A DNA stretch of 64,000 nucleotides, from assembly GCF_028553885.1 (NCBI RefSeq), contig NZ_CP067169.1:558001-622000 (forward strand), written 5' to 3'. Shown one piece after another: positions 30,100 to 41,294 of this stretch (its first letter is position 1; each line of letters starts with the position of its first letter). Under the pieces are notes generated by a model. The model did no database searches. It was not told where the DNA came from and saw only the letters and a program-made list of their open reading frames with translations. The stretch is from Paracoccus aestuarii (GTDB lineage: Bacteria; Pseudomonadota; Alphaproteobacteria; Rhodobacterales; Rhodobacteraceae). The position numbers were made by a program, and so were the translations under genes.

Positions 30100-30971
30100 G
30101 GCCTGCGGGCCCGGTCGCGCCAGACCAGCAGGCCCGCGCCGCTGACCAGGACCGCCGCGCCGATCACGCTAACCGCATCGGGCAGCAAGCCGAAGACCCA
30201 CTGGTCGAACCCCGCCGCCCAGACCAGCGTCAGATAGAAGAAGGGCGCCACGAAGCTGGCATCCGACTGGCGCATCGCCGCCAGGTTCAGCGCCTGGCCC
30301 CCGGCCATCAGCAGCCCGATCGCCGCCAAAGCCGCCCATTGCGCCGGGCTGGGCATGGCCCAGACCATCAGCGCCGCCGCCACTGCGATGGCCGTGCCCA
30401 TGCCGTTATTGACCAGCAGGATCTGCAGCGGTGCCTCGCGCCGGGTCAGGCGCTTGATGAAGATCGCCTCCAGCCCCATGGCGCAGGCGGCGCCCAAGGC
30501 CAGCAGGGCTGCGGGCTGCAGCGCATCGCCGGGCCGCAGCAGGATCGCCGCGCCGATCAGCGCGATGGCGGCGGCGGTCCAGCGCACCGGCCGGACGCGT
30601 TCCCCCAGCAGCGGAATGGCCAGCATCATCGTGAAGACCGGCGACAGAAAACTGATCGCCGTCGCATCGGGCAGGGGCATGCGTGCCACCGCCGCGAACA
30701 TCAGCGTGATGCCCCCCCATCCGCAGATCGTGCGCCCCAGATGCGTGGACCAACGCGGACGCGTCAGCCGGGGCCGCATCAGCGCCACCACCACCGCGAT
30801 CCCCGCAAAGGCAAAGGCGAACCGCCCCAGGCTGACCATCAAGGGCGGCAGGGCCGGGCCCAGGGCGCCCGTCCCGATCGCCTTGGCCAGCAGCGAGGTC
30901 GCCGCGAACAGCCCCGTCGCGCCGATCATGAAGGCCACCACCCGGCCGCGATGTTCGCTGCTTGTTTCCAT
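30081..30971 (-). CDS. EamA/DMT-family transporter
   Basis: A 296 aa protein with ten hydrophobic helices in two EamA repeats (about residues 10-140 and 150-280), the layout of drug/metabolite exporters. Motifs include LPDATAISFLSPVF and LVNNGMGTAIA. Substrate unknown. ATG 30971 is chosen as the start because helix 1 begins shortly after; the longer frame adds a polar stretch that overlaps the argD leader. Confidence 0.85.
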   Translation of the reverse strand: METSSEHRGRVVAFMIGATGLFAATSLLAKAIGTGALGPALPPLMVSLGRFAFAFAGIAVVVALMRPRLTRPRWSTHLGRTICGWGGITLMFAAVARMPLPDATAISFLSPVFTMMLAIPLLGERVRPVRWTAAAIALIGAAILLRPGDALQPAALLALGAACAMGLEAIFIKRLTRREAPLQILLVNNGMGTAIAVAAALMVWAMPSPAQWAALAAIGLLMAGGQALNLAAMRQSDASFVAPFFYLTLVWAAGFDQWVFGLLPDAVSVIGAAVLVSGAGLLVWRDRARRPQGFIR

Positions 30972-31161
30972 GCCGGTTTCTTGCACGACGTGAAACGGTC
31001 CGTCCAGACGGTTTTCGCGCTTGCGCAAGGGGGCAAAGCTGCGCATCCTGCCCGCCATGAGCAAGCGACGCGCCCGTTCCATCCGACGCTGATGCGACCT
31101 GACCGGTCCGCATCCCTTCCGCCTGCCCGCCCCCCATCCCATCGCTGCAAAGGCCAGATCC

Positions 31162-32334
31162 ATGATCCCGCATGTCCTGCCGACCTATAATCGTGCCCCC
31201 CTGGCCTTTGAGCGCGGCGAGGGCGCTTGGGCCATCACCGCCGAGGGGACGCGATATCTGGACCTAGGCGCGGGGATCGCGGTCAACGTGCTGGGCCATG
31301 CGAACCCCGATCTGGTCGCGGCGCTGACCGAACAGGCGGGGCGGATCTGGCATGTCTCGAACCTCTATCAGATCCCGGAACAGGAGCGGCTGGCCGATCT
31401 GCTGGTCGAACATACCTTTGCCGATACGGTGTTCTTCACCAATTCCGGCACCGAGGCGGCCGAGCTGGCCATCAAGATGGTCCGCAAGCATTGGGATCAT
31501 GCGGGCGACCCGGACCGGATCGAGATCCTGACCTTCGGCGGGGCGTTCCACGGGCGCTCTACCGGGGCCATCGCCGCGGCGGGGTCCGAGAAGATGACCA
31601 AGGGCTTCGGCCCGCTGATGCCGGGGTTCCGCACGCTGCCCTTCGGCGATCACGAGGCGCTGAAGGCGGCCGTCACCGACCGCACCGCCGCGATCATGGT
31701 CGAGCCGATCCAGGGCGAGGGCGGCATCCGCCCGCTGCCCGATGCCTGCCTGCAGGGGCTGCGGGATCTGTGCGACCGGACCGGCGCGCTGCTGGTCCTG
31801 GACGAGGTGCAATGCGGCATGGGCCGGACGGGGCGTCTGTTCGCGCATGAATATGCCGGGATCGCGCCCGACATCATGATGGTCGCCAAGGGGATCGGCG
31901 GCGGCTTTCCCCTGGGCGCGGTGCTGGCGACGGAGGTTGCTGCGGCGGGCATGGTCGCGGGCACGCATGGGTCGACCTATGGCGGCAACCCGCTGGCCTG
32001 CGCGGTGGGCGCGCGGGTGATGCAGATCGTGGCCGACCCGGCCTTCCTGGCCGAGGTGAACCGCAAGGCGGCCCTGTTCCGTCAGCGGCTGGAGGGGCTG
32101 GTCGACGCCCATCCCGAGATCTTCGAGGGGGTCCGCGGGCAGGGCCTGATGCTGGGGCTGAAATGCCACGTGGCGCCGGTGGACCTCGTCCGCGCGGCCT
32201 ATGACCAGCATCTGCTGACGGTGCCTGCGGCGGATGACACGCTGCGCCTGCTGCCGCCCCTGAACATCACCGACGATGAGATCGCCGAGGCCGTGGCCCG
32301 CCTGGACCGCGTCGCCGCCGGCCTGGCCGGCTGA
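31162..32334 (+). CDS. argD: Acetylornithine aminotransferase
   Basis: ArgD carries out the PLP-dependent step from N-acetylglutamate semialdehyde to N-acetylornithine in arginine synthesis, and often also the succinyl-DAP step in lysine synthesis. The 390 aa protein has FFTNSGTEAAELAIK, EPIQGEGGI, DEVQCGMGRTG and the PLP-Lys in MMVAKGIGGGFPLGA. argF follows 99 bases later. The argP/argO export system lies about 3 kb upstream. Confidence 0.95.
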   Translation: MIPHVLPTYNRAPLAFERGEGAWAITAEGTRYLDLGAGIAVNVLGHANPDLVAALTEQAGRIWHVSNLYQIPEQERLADLLVEHTFADTVFFTNSGTEAAELAIKMVRKHWDHAGDPDRIEILTFGGAFHGRSTGAIAAAGSEKMTKGFGPLMPGFRTLPFGDHEALKAAVTDRTAAIMVEPIQGEGGIRPLPDACLQGLRDLCDRTGALLVLDEVQCGMGRTGRLFAHEYAGIAPDIMMVAKGIGGGFPLGAVLATEVAAAGMVAGTHGSTYGGNPLACAVGARVMQIVADPAFLAEVNRKAALFRQRLEGLVDAHPEIFEGVRGQGLMLGLKCHVAPVDLVRAAYDQHLLTVPAADDTLRLLPPLNITDDEIAEAVARLDRVAAGLAG

Positions 32335-32433
32335 GCGCGTTTCCTTCATCCAAGACCCCGGGGGTGGGCAGCGCCCTCTTGACCCGGGGGGCGGCACAGG
32401 GCTTGCTGCGATAAATCGCCGAAAGACAGACAG

Positions 32434-33360
32434 ATGACCCATTTCCTGGATATCCACACCACCGATCCCGACGCGCTGCGCAGCATCATCGACCGCGCCC
32501 ATGCGATGAAGGCCGCCCGAAACGGCCGTCCCAAGGGCACGCCCGATGACGACCAGCCGCTGGCCGGGCGGATGGTGGCGCTGATCTTCGAGAAGCCCTC
32601 GACCCGGACGCGGGTCAGCTTTGACGTGGGCGTGCGGCAGATGGGCGGGCAGACGATGATCCTGTCGGGGTCCGAGATGCAGCTGGGCCATGGCGAGACC
32701 ATCGCGGACACGGCGCGCGTGCTGTCGCGCTATGTCGATCTGATCATGATCCGCACCTTCGAGGAGGCGACCCTGCACGAGATGGCGGAATATGCCAGCG
32801 TGCCGGTCATCAACGGGCTGACCAACCGCACCCATCCCTGCCAGATCATGGCCGATGTGATGACGTTTGAGGAACATCGCGGCCCCATCGCCGATCGCAA
32901 GGTGGTCTGGTCCGGCGACGGCAACAACGTCTTTGCCAGCTTTGCCCATGCGGCGGGGCAGTTCGGGTTCGACCTGACCTTTACCGGCCCGCCGCCGCTG
33001 GACCCCGAACGCGAATGGCTGGACTGGGCCGCGGCGAAGGGGCGCCCGGTGACCATCGAGCGCGATCCGAACAAGGCCGTGATCGGCGCCGATCTGGTGG
33101 TGACCGACACCTGGGTCAGCATGCATGACCCGCAATCCGCCAAGGAGCGGCGGCACAATCAGCTGCGCGGATACCAGATCAACGAGGCGTTGATGGCCAA
33201 GGCCAAGGATGACGCGCTGTTCATGCATTGCCTGCCCGCCCATCGCGAGGACGAGGTGACCAGCGCGGTCATGGACGGCCCGGCCTCGGTCATCTGGGAC
33301 GAGGCCGAGAACCGGCTGCATGCCCAGAAGGCGATCATGCGGCACTGTCTGGGCCTGTGA
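32434..33360 (+). CDS. argF: Ornithine carbamoyltransferase (anabolic)
   Basis: ArgF makes citrulline from ornithine and carbamoyl phosphate. The 308 aa protein has the carbamoyl-phosphate motif [13 protein letters not shown] (near residue 52), the HPCQIMAD motif and the ornithine-site [12 protein letters not shown] strong terminator follows. The argD-argF pair is a typical alphaproteobacterial unit. Confidence 0.96.
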   Translation: MTHFLDIHTTDPDALRSIIDRAHAMKAARNGRPKGTPDDDQPLAGRMVALIFEKPSTRTRVSFDVGVRQMGGQTMILSGSEMQLGHGETIADTARVLSRYVDLIMIRTFEEATLHEMAEYASVPVINGLTNRTHPCQIMADVMTFEEHRGPIADRKVVWSGDGNNVFASFAHAAGQFGFDLTFTGPPPLDPEREWLDWAAAKGRPVTIERDPNKAVIGADLVVTDTWVSMHDPQSAKERRHNQLRGYQINEALMAKAKDDALFMHCLPAHREDEVTSAVMDGPASVIWDEAENRLHAQKAIMRHCLGL

Positions 33361-33399
33361 CCTGAGTGACGGGCGGCTGTCGCCGCCCGACGCCGTGAG

Positions 33400-33430
33400 A
33401 AAGGGCCACACCTTGCGGTGTGGCCCTTTC
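33400..33430. terminator. Bidirectional terminator between argF and pckA
   Basis: A perfect 13-bp stem AAAGGGCCACACC/GGTGTGGCCCTTT with loop TTGC (33400-33429). T-rich and A-rich ends on the two strands allow it to serve both convergent genes. Confidence 0.85.
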
Positions 33431-33450
33431 GGTTGGGGGATGCGGATCCG

Positions 33451-35046
<1,596 letters not shown>

Positions 35047-35259
35047 GTCCGTGGCTCCGTGGCTTGAGAGGCGGCGGCCCGTGCGGGCTGTCGGTTCTGC
35101 GGCTATAACATGGAGGATTCGTGCCGAAAGACGGCAGCGCAAACAGTTAGCGGAAACATTAAATGTTATCGCCAACAGGACCGCGACCGCCCGGGATTGC
35201 GGCGGGAAGGGCGGAAAATTAACCGGTTTCGGGCAATGTGGGGCAGGGGGGTGATTCGC

Positions 35260-35673
35260 ATGCGGCAGCTTCACGCGACGACGGTGGCGCTGGACGGGCG
35301 CGGGCTGGTGATCCTGGGGCCATCCGGCTGTGGCAAGTCCAGCCTGGCGCTGGAGATGATGGCGCTTGGCGCGGGCCTGGTGGCCGATGACCGCACCGAC
35401 CTGCGGTTGTCCGCCGGGCGGCTGATGGCGCAGGCGCCCCTGCCGCTGCTGGGCCGGATCGAGGCGCGGGGCGTGGGCATCCTGACGGCGGAACCCGCGC
35501 CTCCCGCGCAGGTTGTCCTGGCCTGCGACCTGGGCCGGGCCGAGGATCAGCGCCTGCCGCCGCGGCGTCATGTCGAATGGTTGGGAATTCCGGTTTTGCT
35601 TGTGCTTGGTCCCTATCGGCCCCATCTTCATGCTGCATTGCGGCAGCTTTTGCTGGGCCGTCGGGTGGACTGA
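35260..35673 (+). CDS. hprK: HPr kinase/phosphorylase, short alphaproteobacterial form
   Basis: HprK phosphorylates a regulatory Ser of HPr. The 137 aa protein is the short form typical of alphaproteobacteria, lacking the N-terminal domain of Firmicutes HprK. The Walker A motif [12 protein letters not shown] lies near residue 19 and the acidic LVADDRTDL near 41. ATG 35260 is chosen for GCAGGGGGG upstream and the family-typical MxxLHAT start. It heads a run of five same-strand genes with rapZ, EIIA, HPr and tetR. Confidence 0.92.
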   Translation: MRQLHATTVALDGRGLVILGPSGCGKSSLALEMMALGAGLVADDRTDLRLSAGRLMAQAPLPLLGRIEARGVGILTAEPAPPAQVVLACDLGRAEDQRLPPRRHVEWLGIPVLLVLGPYRPHLHAALRQLLLGRRVD

Positions 35674-35700
35674 CGCATCGGGTGCCAAAGGGGAATGTCG

Positions 35701-36648
35701 ATGAACGGCGATCAGGGGATGCAGCGCTTGGTGCTGGTCACGGGCCCTTCGGGCGCGGGGCGGTCCACGGCCATCAACGTGTTGGAGGATCTGGGCTTCG
35801 AGGCGATCGACAACCTGCCGCTATCGCTGATCCCGCGGCTGCTGGACGGGCCGCCGCGCCCCGCGCCCCTGGCCTTGGGACTGGACGTGCGAAACCGCGA
35901 TTTTTCCGCCGCCAACGTGATCGAGCTGATCGACCGGATGACGCGCATGCCCGATTACGCGCCCGAGGTGCTCTATCTGGACTGCGCCGCCGACACGCTG
36001 GTGCGCCGCTACAACGAGACCCGGCGCCGCCATCCGCTGGCCCCGGACGCCGCCCCCCTGGCCGGGGTCCTGACCGAGATCGACCTGCTGGCCCCGATCC
36101 GCGCGCGTGCCGATGTGCTGGTCGACACGACCGACCTGTCGCCCCATGACCTGAAGGCCGAACTGACGCGCTGGTTCGACACGCGCCCCGACCAGCGGCT
36201 CAGCGTGTCGCTGCATTCCTTCAGCTACAAGCGCGGGGTGCCGCGCGGGCTGGACCTGATGTTCGATTGCCGGTTCTTGGCGAATCCCCATTGGGAATCG
36301 CATCTGCGTCCGCTGGACGGGCGCGATCCGGCGGTCCAGGCCCATGTCCAGGGCGATGCGCGCTATCAGGAATTCTTCGACCGGACCCGAGATCTTGTGG
36401 CCTTCCTGCTGCCCGCGCATATGGACGAGGGGAAATCGCATCTGTCGGTCGGCTTCGGCTGTACCGGCGGGCAACACCGTTCCGTCACTTTGGTGGAAAA
36501 GATGGCCTCCGCGCTTGCAGAGGCGGGCTGGCCGGTGTCAATAAGGCACAGGGAACTCGAGCGTCGGACCACGGCGCCACAGCCCGACGCGGTTGCATCG
36601 CCCGGCCAGGACCGGGACGGGCCACTGGCGCAGAGGCAGGCGTCATGA
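35701..36648 (+). CDS. rapZ: RNase adapter/nucleotide-binding protein RapZ
   Basis: RapZ family proteins bind nucleotides and RNA; in E. coli RapZ guides RNase E to GlmZ RNA and senses glucosamine-6-phosphate. The 315 aa protein has P-loop [12 protein letters not shown] (Arg in place of the usual Lys), [14 protein letters not shown], and the conserved C-terminal [15 protein letters not shown] 35701 has better spacing from AAAGGGG than ATG 35695. It lies between hprK and the PTS genes, which suggests a link to PTS signalling. Confidence 0.92.
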   Translation: MNGDQGMQRLVLVTGPSGAGRSTAINVLEDLGFEAIDNLPLSLIPRLLDGPPRPAPLALGLDVRNRDFSAANVIELIDRMTRMPDYAPEVLYLDCAADTLVRRYNETRRRHPLAPDAAPLAGVLTEIDLLAPIRARADVLVDTTDLSPHDLKAELTRWFDTRPDQRLSVSLHSFSYKRGVPRGLDLMFDCRFLANPHWESHLRPLDGRDPAVQAHVQGDARYQEFFDRTRDLVAFLLPAHMDEGKSHLSVGFGCTGGQHRSVTLVEKMASALAEAGWPVSIRHRELERRTTAPQPDAVASPGQDRDGPLAQRQAS

Positions 36649-36691
36649 TCGTGGGGCGATCCGGGTGTTCTTTAGGTCGTGGTAGGTCAGG

Positions 36692-37114
36692 TTGATCGGA
36701 ATTGTCATCGTAGCGCATGGCGGACTGGCCCGGGAATATCTCTCGGCGGTGGAACATGTCGTCGGACCACAGGTGGGCATCGCCGCCGTCGCGATCGAGG
36801 ATGATCACGACCGCGCCGCCAAGACGGCCGAGATCAAGGCCGCCGCGGATTCCGTCGATCTGGGCGACGGGGTGGTCCTGGTGACCGACCTCTTCGGCGG
36901 CTCGCCCTCGAACCTGTCGCTGCCGGCCTGCGCGGTCGAACATCGCACCATCCTCTATGGCGCCAACCTGCCCATGCTGGTCAAGCTGGCCAAGTCGCGC
37001 CACATGTCGGTCCCCGATGCCGTGGGCTTCGCCAAGGAGGCGGGGCGCAAATACATCAATTCCTACAACGTCCCGCCCGAGGCGATGGGCGATGCCGAAA
37101 GCCGCGCCCGATGA
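36692..37114 (+). CDS. PTS EIIA component, mannose family (signalling type)
   Basis: A 140 aa EIIA(Man) domain with TTG start preceded by TAGGTCAGG. The phospho-accepting His is H9 in IVIVAHGGLA, and LVTDLFGGSPSN is the family motif. With HPr, HprK and RapZ and no sugar permease genes, it probably belongs to a regulatory PTS. The stop overlaps the HPr start (ATGA). Confidence 0.9.
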   Translation: MIGIVIVAHGGLAREYLSAVEHVVGPQVGIAAVAIEDDHDRAAKTAEIKAAADSVDLGDGVVLVTDLFGGSPSNLSLPACAVEHRTILYGANLPMLVKLAKSRHMSVPDAVGFAKEAGRKYINSYNVPPEAMGDAESRAR

Positions 37115-37389
37115 GTGCCGCGATCACCCGTGACCTGGCGATCATCAACGTCAAGGGCCTGCATGCGCGCGCCAGCGCCAAGTTCGTGGACATGGTCGAA
37201 CGCTTCGACGCCCAGGCCCAGGTCGAAAAGGACGGGATGCGCGTGTCGGGTGACAGCATCATGGGCCTGCTGATGCTGACCGCCCCGCGCGGCAGCCAGA
37301 TCCGCGTGACCACCACCGGCCCCGAGGCGCAGGCCCTGGCCGATGCCCTGGAGGCGCTGGTCGGGGATTATTTCGGCGAAGGCATGTAG
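37111..37389 (+). CDS. ptsH: HPr family phosphocarrier protein
   Basis: A 92 aa HPr. The catalytic His is H18 (VKGLHARASAKF) and the regulatory Ser, target of HprK, is S49 (VSGDSIMGLLML), so both phosphorylation sites are present. It starts within the EIIA stop and ends at TAGTG, overlapping the start of the tetR gene. Confidence 0.95.
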   Translation: MSAAITRDLAIINVKGLHARASAKFVDMVERFDAQAQVEKDGMRVSGDSIMGLLMLTAPRGSQIRVTTTGPEAQALADALEALVGDYFGEGM

Positions 37390-38003
37390 TGCCCGACCGC
37401 AAATCCTATCACCACGGCAACCTGCGCGAGGCGCTGGTCGAGGCCACGGCCGCATTGATCGAGGAACAGGGCCCCCAGGCCTTTACCCTGACCGAGGCCG
37501 CGCGCCGGGCGGGCGTCTCGGCCGCCGCCCCCTATCGCCATTTCAAGGGCCGCGACGACCTGCTGGAGGAGGTCGCGCGCCAAGGCTTCGTCGAATTCGC
37601 CGGCCGGTTGGAGGCCGCCTTCGACGATGGTCGCCCCCAGGTGCTGACGGCCTTTCTGCGCATGGGCCAGGCCTATCTGGATTTCGCCCGCGACCGGCCC
37701 GGCTATTACATGGCGATGTTCGAATCCGGCCTGTCCATCGCGCGCAATTCCGACCTGGCCGCCGCATCCGAACGGGCGCAGCGCGTGCTGGTCACGGGCG
37801 CGGAATCCCTGGCGATGCGCCTGCCCGCCGACCGCCGCCCGCCCGCGCGCATGGTCGCCAACCACATCTGGGCGCTGAGCCACGGCGTGGTCGAGCTGTT
37901 CGGGCGCGGCGCCCCCGGCGGGCGCAGCCCCGTCGCCCCGTCCGAGATGCTGGAAAGCGGCGCCATCGTCTATCTGCGTGGCCTCGGCCTCATCCCCGAC
38001 TGA
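37389..38003 (+). CDS. TetR/AcrR-family regulator
   Basis: A 204 aa repressor-type protein with GTG start overlapping the ptsH stop. The N-terminal HTH is YHHGNLREALVEATAALIEE through VSAAAPYRHFKGRDDLL (about residues 7-57). The C-terminal half fits the WHG-type TetR domain (HIWALSHGVVELF). Ligand and targets are unknown. Coupling to the PTS genes is structural; a shared function is not shown. Confidence 0.85.
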   Translation: MPDRKSYHHGNLREALVEATAALIEEQGPQAFTLTEAARRAGVSAAAPYRHFKGRDDLLEEVARQGFVEFAGRLEAAFDDGRPQVLTAFLRMGQAYLDFARDRPGYYMAMFESGLSIARNSDLAAASERAQRVLVTGAESLAMRLPADRRPPARMVANHIWALSHGVVELFGRGAPGGRSPVAPSEMLESGAIVYLRGLGLIPD

Positions 38004-38085
38004 TTTTCGGAACGCATCCCTTGACGGATGCCCCCATGCGGTCCATCTATGTAAATGTAATTCACATTAACATGGGAGACCACCG

Positions 38086-38490
38086 ATGAGCATGAGTTCA
38101 CAGGCGCTGCCTCCGGCCCCGGCCGGGACGCGTTTCTCGGATTTTCTGCTGCGGTGCCGTGACTGGCTGGACGGTCACGGACGCAAGGCCTGGATCGCCG
38201 CGATGGTGCTGGGCTTCATCGCCTTCTGGCCGATTGGCCTCGCAATCCTCGGCTACATGATCTGGAGCAATCGCATGTTCGGATGCAGCAAGCGCAGTGC
38301 CGCGCCCCGCTATCACGCGCCCTCGACCGGCAACACGGCCTTCGACGCCTATCGCGAACAGACGCTGAAGCGGCTGGAGGACGAGCATCGCGAATTCATG
38401 GATTTCCTTGAGCGCCTGCGCGAGGCCAAGGACAAGGCCGAATTCGACCAGTTCATGGAAAAGCGCCAGAAGCCGGCCGCCGATCTGTGA
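38086..38490 (+). CDS. DUF2852 membrane protein
   Basis: A 134 aa protein of the DUF2852 family. One or two membrane helices lie at about residues 34-62, with WPIGLAILGYMIWSNRMF. A Glu/Arg-rich coiled coil follows (about 85-128; FDAYREQTLKRLEDEHREFMDFLERL in part). The function of the family is unknown. A GGGGGCC/GGCCCCC hairpin (38506-38526) lies between it and the convergent hbd gene. Confidence 0.8.
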   Translation: MSMSSQALPPAPAGTRFSDFLLRCRDWLDGHGRKAWIAAMVLGFIAFWPIGLAILGYMIWSNRMFGCSKRSAAPRYHAPSTGNTAFDAYREQTLKRLEDEHREFMDFLERLREAKDKAEFDQFMEKRQKPAADL

Positions 38491-38505
38491 TCATGCCAAC
38501 CGGCA

Positions 38506-38526
38506 GGGGGCCGCGTCCCGGCCCCC
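38506..38526. terminator. Terminator-like hairpin between DUF2852 gene and hbd
   Basis: A 7-bp GC stem (38506-38512 with 38520-38526) with loop GCGTCCC lies between convergent stops. It has no T run on either strand, so termination is only possible. Confidence 0.35.
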
Positions 38527-38533
38527 CGTCGCC

Positions 38534-39409
38534 TCAGCGGGTCGGAACGGGTTCGTCGCCGCGATAGTCGTAAAAGCCGCGGCCCGTCTTGCGGCCCAGC
38601 CAGCCGGCCTCGACATATTTCGTCAGCAGCGGGCAGGGGCGGTACTTCGTGTCCGCCAACCCGTCATGCAGCACGTTCATGATGGCCAGGCACGTGTCCA
38701 AGCCGATGAAATCGGCCAGCTCCAGCGGGCCCATCGGGTGGTTCGTGCCCAGCTTCATCGCGCTGTCGATGCTGCTGACCGATCCCACCCCTTCATAGAG
38801 GGTATAGACCGCCTCGTTGATCATCGGCATCAGGATGCGGTTCACGATGAAGGCGGGGAAATCCTCGGCGCTGGCGGCGGTCTTGCCCAGCTTCTCCACG
38901 ACCTCGTGCAGGGCGCGATAGGTGGCGTCATCCGTGGCGATGCCGCGGATCAGTTCGACCAGCTGCATCACGGGGACGGGGTTCATGAAATGGAACCCCA
39001 TGAACTTTTCCGGGCGGTCCGTGCGCGAGGCCAGCCGCGTGATCGAGATCGACGAGGTGTTCGAGGTCAGGATCGTCTCGGGCTTCAGATGCGGGACCAG
39101 GTCCTCGAAGATGGCCTGTTTCACCGTCTCGCGTTCGGTCGCGGCCTCGATGACCAGATCGGTCTGGCCCAGCTCGGACAGGGTCTGGGTGGTCTTCAGC
39201 CGCGCCATGGCGGCGGCCTTGTCCTCGGCGGATATCTTGTCGCGGCTGACCTGGCGTTCTAGGTTGCGGTCTATCAGGTCCAGTGCCTTGTCCAGCGCCT
39301 CGCGGCTGATATCGGTCAGCAGAACGTCATAGCCCGCGACGGCGAAGACATGGGCGATGCCGTTGCCCATCTGACCCGCGCCGATCACACCCACCGATTG
39401 AATTGCCAT
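38534..39409 (-). CDS. hbd: 3-hydroxybutyryl-CoA dehydrogenase
   Basis: A 291 aa NAD-dependent 3-hydroxyacyl-CoA dehydrogenase acting in butyrate or poly-hydroxybutyrate and fatty-acid metabolism. The Rossmann motif GAGQMGNGIAHV starts near residue 9; the catalytic His is in GFHFMNPVPVM and the NTSSISIT motif near 117 is present. ATG 39409 follows AGGGGGC. It lies downstream of etfBA on the same strand, but a terminator separates them. Confidence 0.93.
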   Translation of the reverse strand: MAIQSVGVIGAGQMGNGIAHVFAVAGYDVLLTDISREALDKALDLIDRNLERQVSRDKISAEDKAAAMARLKTTQTLSELGQTDLVIEAATERETVKQAIFEDLVPHLKPETILTSNTSSISITRLASRTDRPEKFMGFHFMNPVPVMQLVELIRGIATDDATYRALHEVVEKLGKTAASAEDFPAFIVNRILMPMINEAVYTLYEGVGSVSSIDSAMKLGTNHPMGPLELADFIGLDTCLAIMNVLHDGLADTKYRPCPLLTKYVEAGWLGRKTGRGFYDYRGDEPVPTR

Positions 39410-39466
39410 GCCAGCCCCCTGTTCCATCGCCGGGACGATAGGGCCGGGCGATGCGTGCTGCAATGC

Positions 39467-39496
39467 AAAACCGCCCCCCGTTTTTGCGGGGGGCGG
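39467..39496 (-). terminator. Intrinsic terminator after etfBA
   Basis: On the minus strand a perfect stem CCGCCCCCCG/CGGGGGGCGG (39496-39487 and 39480-39471) with loop CAAAAA is followed by TTTT (39470-39467). It starts 10 bases after the etfA stop. Confidence 0.85.
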
Positions 39497-39505
39497 CTGC
39501 CGTCG

Positions 39506-40432
39506 TCACAGTTTTTCGGTCAGTTCCGGCACGATCTGGAACAGGTCGCCCACCAGGCCGTAATCGGCGACCTGGAAGATCGGTGCCTCCTCGTCCTTGT
39601 TGATGGCGACGATGACCTTGCTGTCCTTCATCCCCGCCAGGTGCTGGATCGCCCCCGAGATGCCGACCGCGACATAAAGTTCCGGCGCCACGACCTTGCC
39701 GGTCTGGCCCACCTGCCAGTCGTTCGGCGCATAGCCCGAATCGACGGCGGCGCGGCTGGCGCCGACGGCGGCGCCCAGCTTGTCGGCCAGGCTCTCGATC
39801 ATCGCGAACTGCTCCTTGGAGCCCAGGGCACGGCCGCCCGAGACGACGCGCCCGGCCGAGGTCAGCTCGGGGCGGTCGCTCTGGGCGACCTCGTCGTTCA
39901 GCCATTTGGACAGGGCCGGATCATCGGCCACGGCCGCATCCTCGACCGGGGCCGAGCCGCCATCGCCCGCCGCGTCGAAGCTGGCGGTGCGGATGGTCAT
40001 GACCTTGGTCGCATCGCCCGACTTGACGGTCTGGATCGCGTTGCCGGCATAGACGGGTCGGTCGAACGTGTCCGCATCGATCACGCCCGAGACATCCGAC
40101 AGCACCATCACGTCCAGCAGCGCGGCGACGCGGGGCATGACGTTCTTGGCATCCGTGGTGGCCGGGGCGGCGATATGGCTGTAATCGCCCGCCAGCGCCA
40201 CGATCAGCGCGGCGGTGGGTTCGGCCAGGCGGTGGCCATAGCGCGCATCCTCGGCGACCAGCACGCGGGCCACGCCGTCGATGGAGGCCGCGGCATCGGC
40301 GGCGGCACGGGCCTGCGCGCCCGCGCAGAGCACGGTCACGTCGCCCAGGGTCTTGACGGCATTGACGGCCTTGGCCGTCGCGTCGCGGTTCAGTTCGCCA
40401 TTGGTGACTTCGGCCAGCAGAAGAACAGCCAT
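39506..40432 (-). CDS. etfA: Electron transfer flavoprotein alpha subunit
   Basis: EtfA and EtfB carry electrons from acyl-CoA and other dehydrogenases, including dimethylglycine/sarcosine types, to ETF-ubiquinone oxidoreductase. The 308 aa protein has the C-terminal FAD-binding signature ([45 protein letters not shown]). ATG 40432 overlaps the etfB stop. Confidence 0.96.
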   Translation of the reverse strand: MAVLLLAEVTNGELNRDATAKAVNAVKTLGDVTVLCAGAQARAAADAAASIDGVARVLVAEDARYGHRLAEPTAALIVALAGDYSHIAAPATTDAKNVMPRVAALLDVMVLSDVSGVIDADTFDRPVYAGNAIQTVKSGDATKVMTIRTASFDAAGDGGSAPVEDAAVADDPALSKWLNDEVAQSDRPELTSAGRVVSGGRALGSKEQFAMIESLADKLGAAVGASRAAVDSGYAPNDWQVGQTGKVVAPELYVAVGISGAIQHLAGMKDSKVIVAINKDEEAPIFQVADYGLVGDLFQIVPELTEKL

Positions 40433-41190
40433 CACACGACCCCCCCTTCCTTCAGTTTCGACACCAGCTCGTTGACCGAGCCGACCTTGATCCCGGCCTT
40501 GCGGCCCTCGGGCTCGCGCGTCTTGACGACGGTCAGGCGCGGGGCCATGTCGACGCCGTAATCGCCGGGGGTCTTTTCGTCCAAGGGCTTCTTCTTGGCC
40601 TTCATGATGTTGGGCAGCGACGCATAGCGCGGCTCGTTCAGGCGCAGGTCGGCGGTGACGATCGCGGGCAGGCGCACCTCGATGGTCTGCAACCCGCCAT
40701 CGACCTCGCGGGTGACATGCGCGGCCTCGCCCTGGATCTCGATCTTGGAGGCGAAGGTCGCCTGGCTCCAGCCCAGCAGAGCCGACAGCATCTGGCCGGT
40801 CGCGTTCATGTCGTTGTCGATGGCCTGCTTGCCGGCGATGACCAGCTGCGGCTGCTCCTCCTCGACGATCTTGGCCAGGATCTTGGCGACGGCCAGGGGT
40901 TCGATGTCCTGATGCACGTCATCGGCGGCGACGACCAGGATGGCGCGGTCCGCGCCCATGGCCAGGGCGGTGCGCAGCGTCTCGGCGGCCTGCTTGACGC
41001 CGATGCTGACGGCCACGACCTCGGTCGCGGTGCCCTTTTCCTTCAGGCGGATCGCTTCCTCGACCGCGATCTCGTCAAAGGGGTTCATGGACATCTTTAC
41101 ATTGGCCAGATCGACACCGGAACCGTCCGCCTTCACGCGGGCCTTCACGTTGTAGTCGATCACGCGCTTGACTGGCACGAGAACCTTCAT
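40432..41190 (-). CDS. etfB: Electron transfer flavoprotein beta subunit
   Basis: The 252 aa EtfB binds AMP and forms the ETF heterodimer. It begins [19 protein letters not shown], and has [16 protein letters not shown] and the signature with [18 protein letters not shown] [17 protein letters not shown]. It is translationally coupled to etfA (ATGA). Confidence 0.96.
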   Translation of the reverse strand: MKVLVPVKRVIDYNVKARVKADGSGVDLANVKMSMNPFDEIAVEEAIRLKEKGTATEVVAVSIGVKQAAETLRTALAMGADRAILVVAADDVHQDIEPLAVAKILAKIVEEEQPQLVIAGKQAIDNDMNATGQMLSALLGWSQATFASKIEIQGEAAHVTREVDGGLQTIEVRLPAIVTADLRLNEPRYASLPNIMKAKKKPLDEKTPGDYGVDMAPRLTVVKTREPEGRKAGIKVGSVNELVSKLKEGGVV

Positions 41191-41262
41191 GGATCTCTCT
41201 CCCTATGTTTGCGTCATCTCTGGCCCCGAAACGTAGTGACGGTTTTCCGCCAAGGACAGGGC

Positions 41263-41294
41263 AAAAACGTCACGGGACGCAGCGTTTGCGTCCC
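41263..41294 (-). terminator. Probable terminator after cobO
   Basis: On the minus strand the stem GGGACGCA/TGCGTCCC (41294-41287 and 41281-41274) overlaps the cobO stop codon and is followed, after six bases, by TTTTT (41267-41263). The gap before the T run lowers confidence. Confidence 0.45.
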
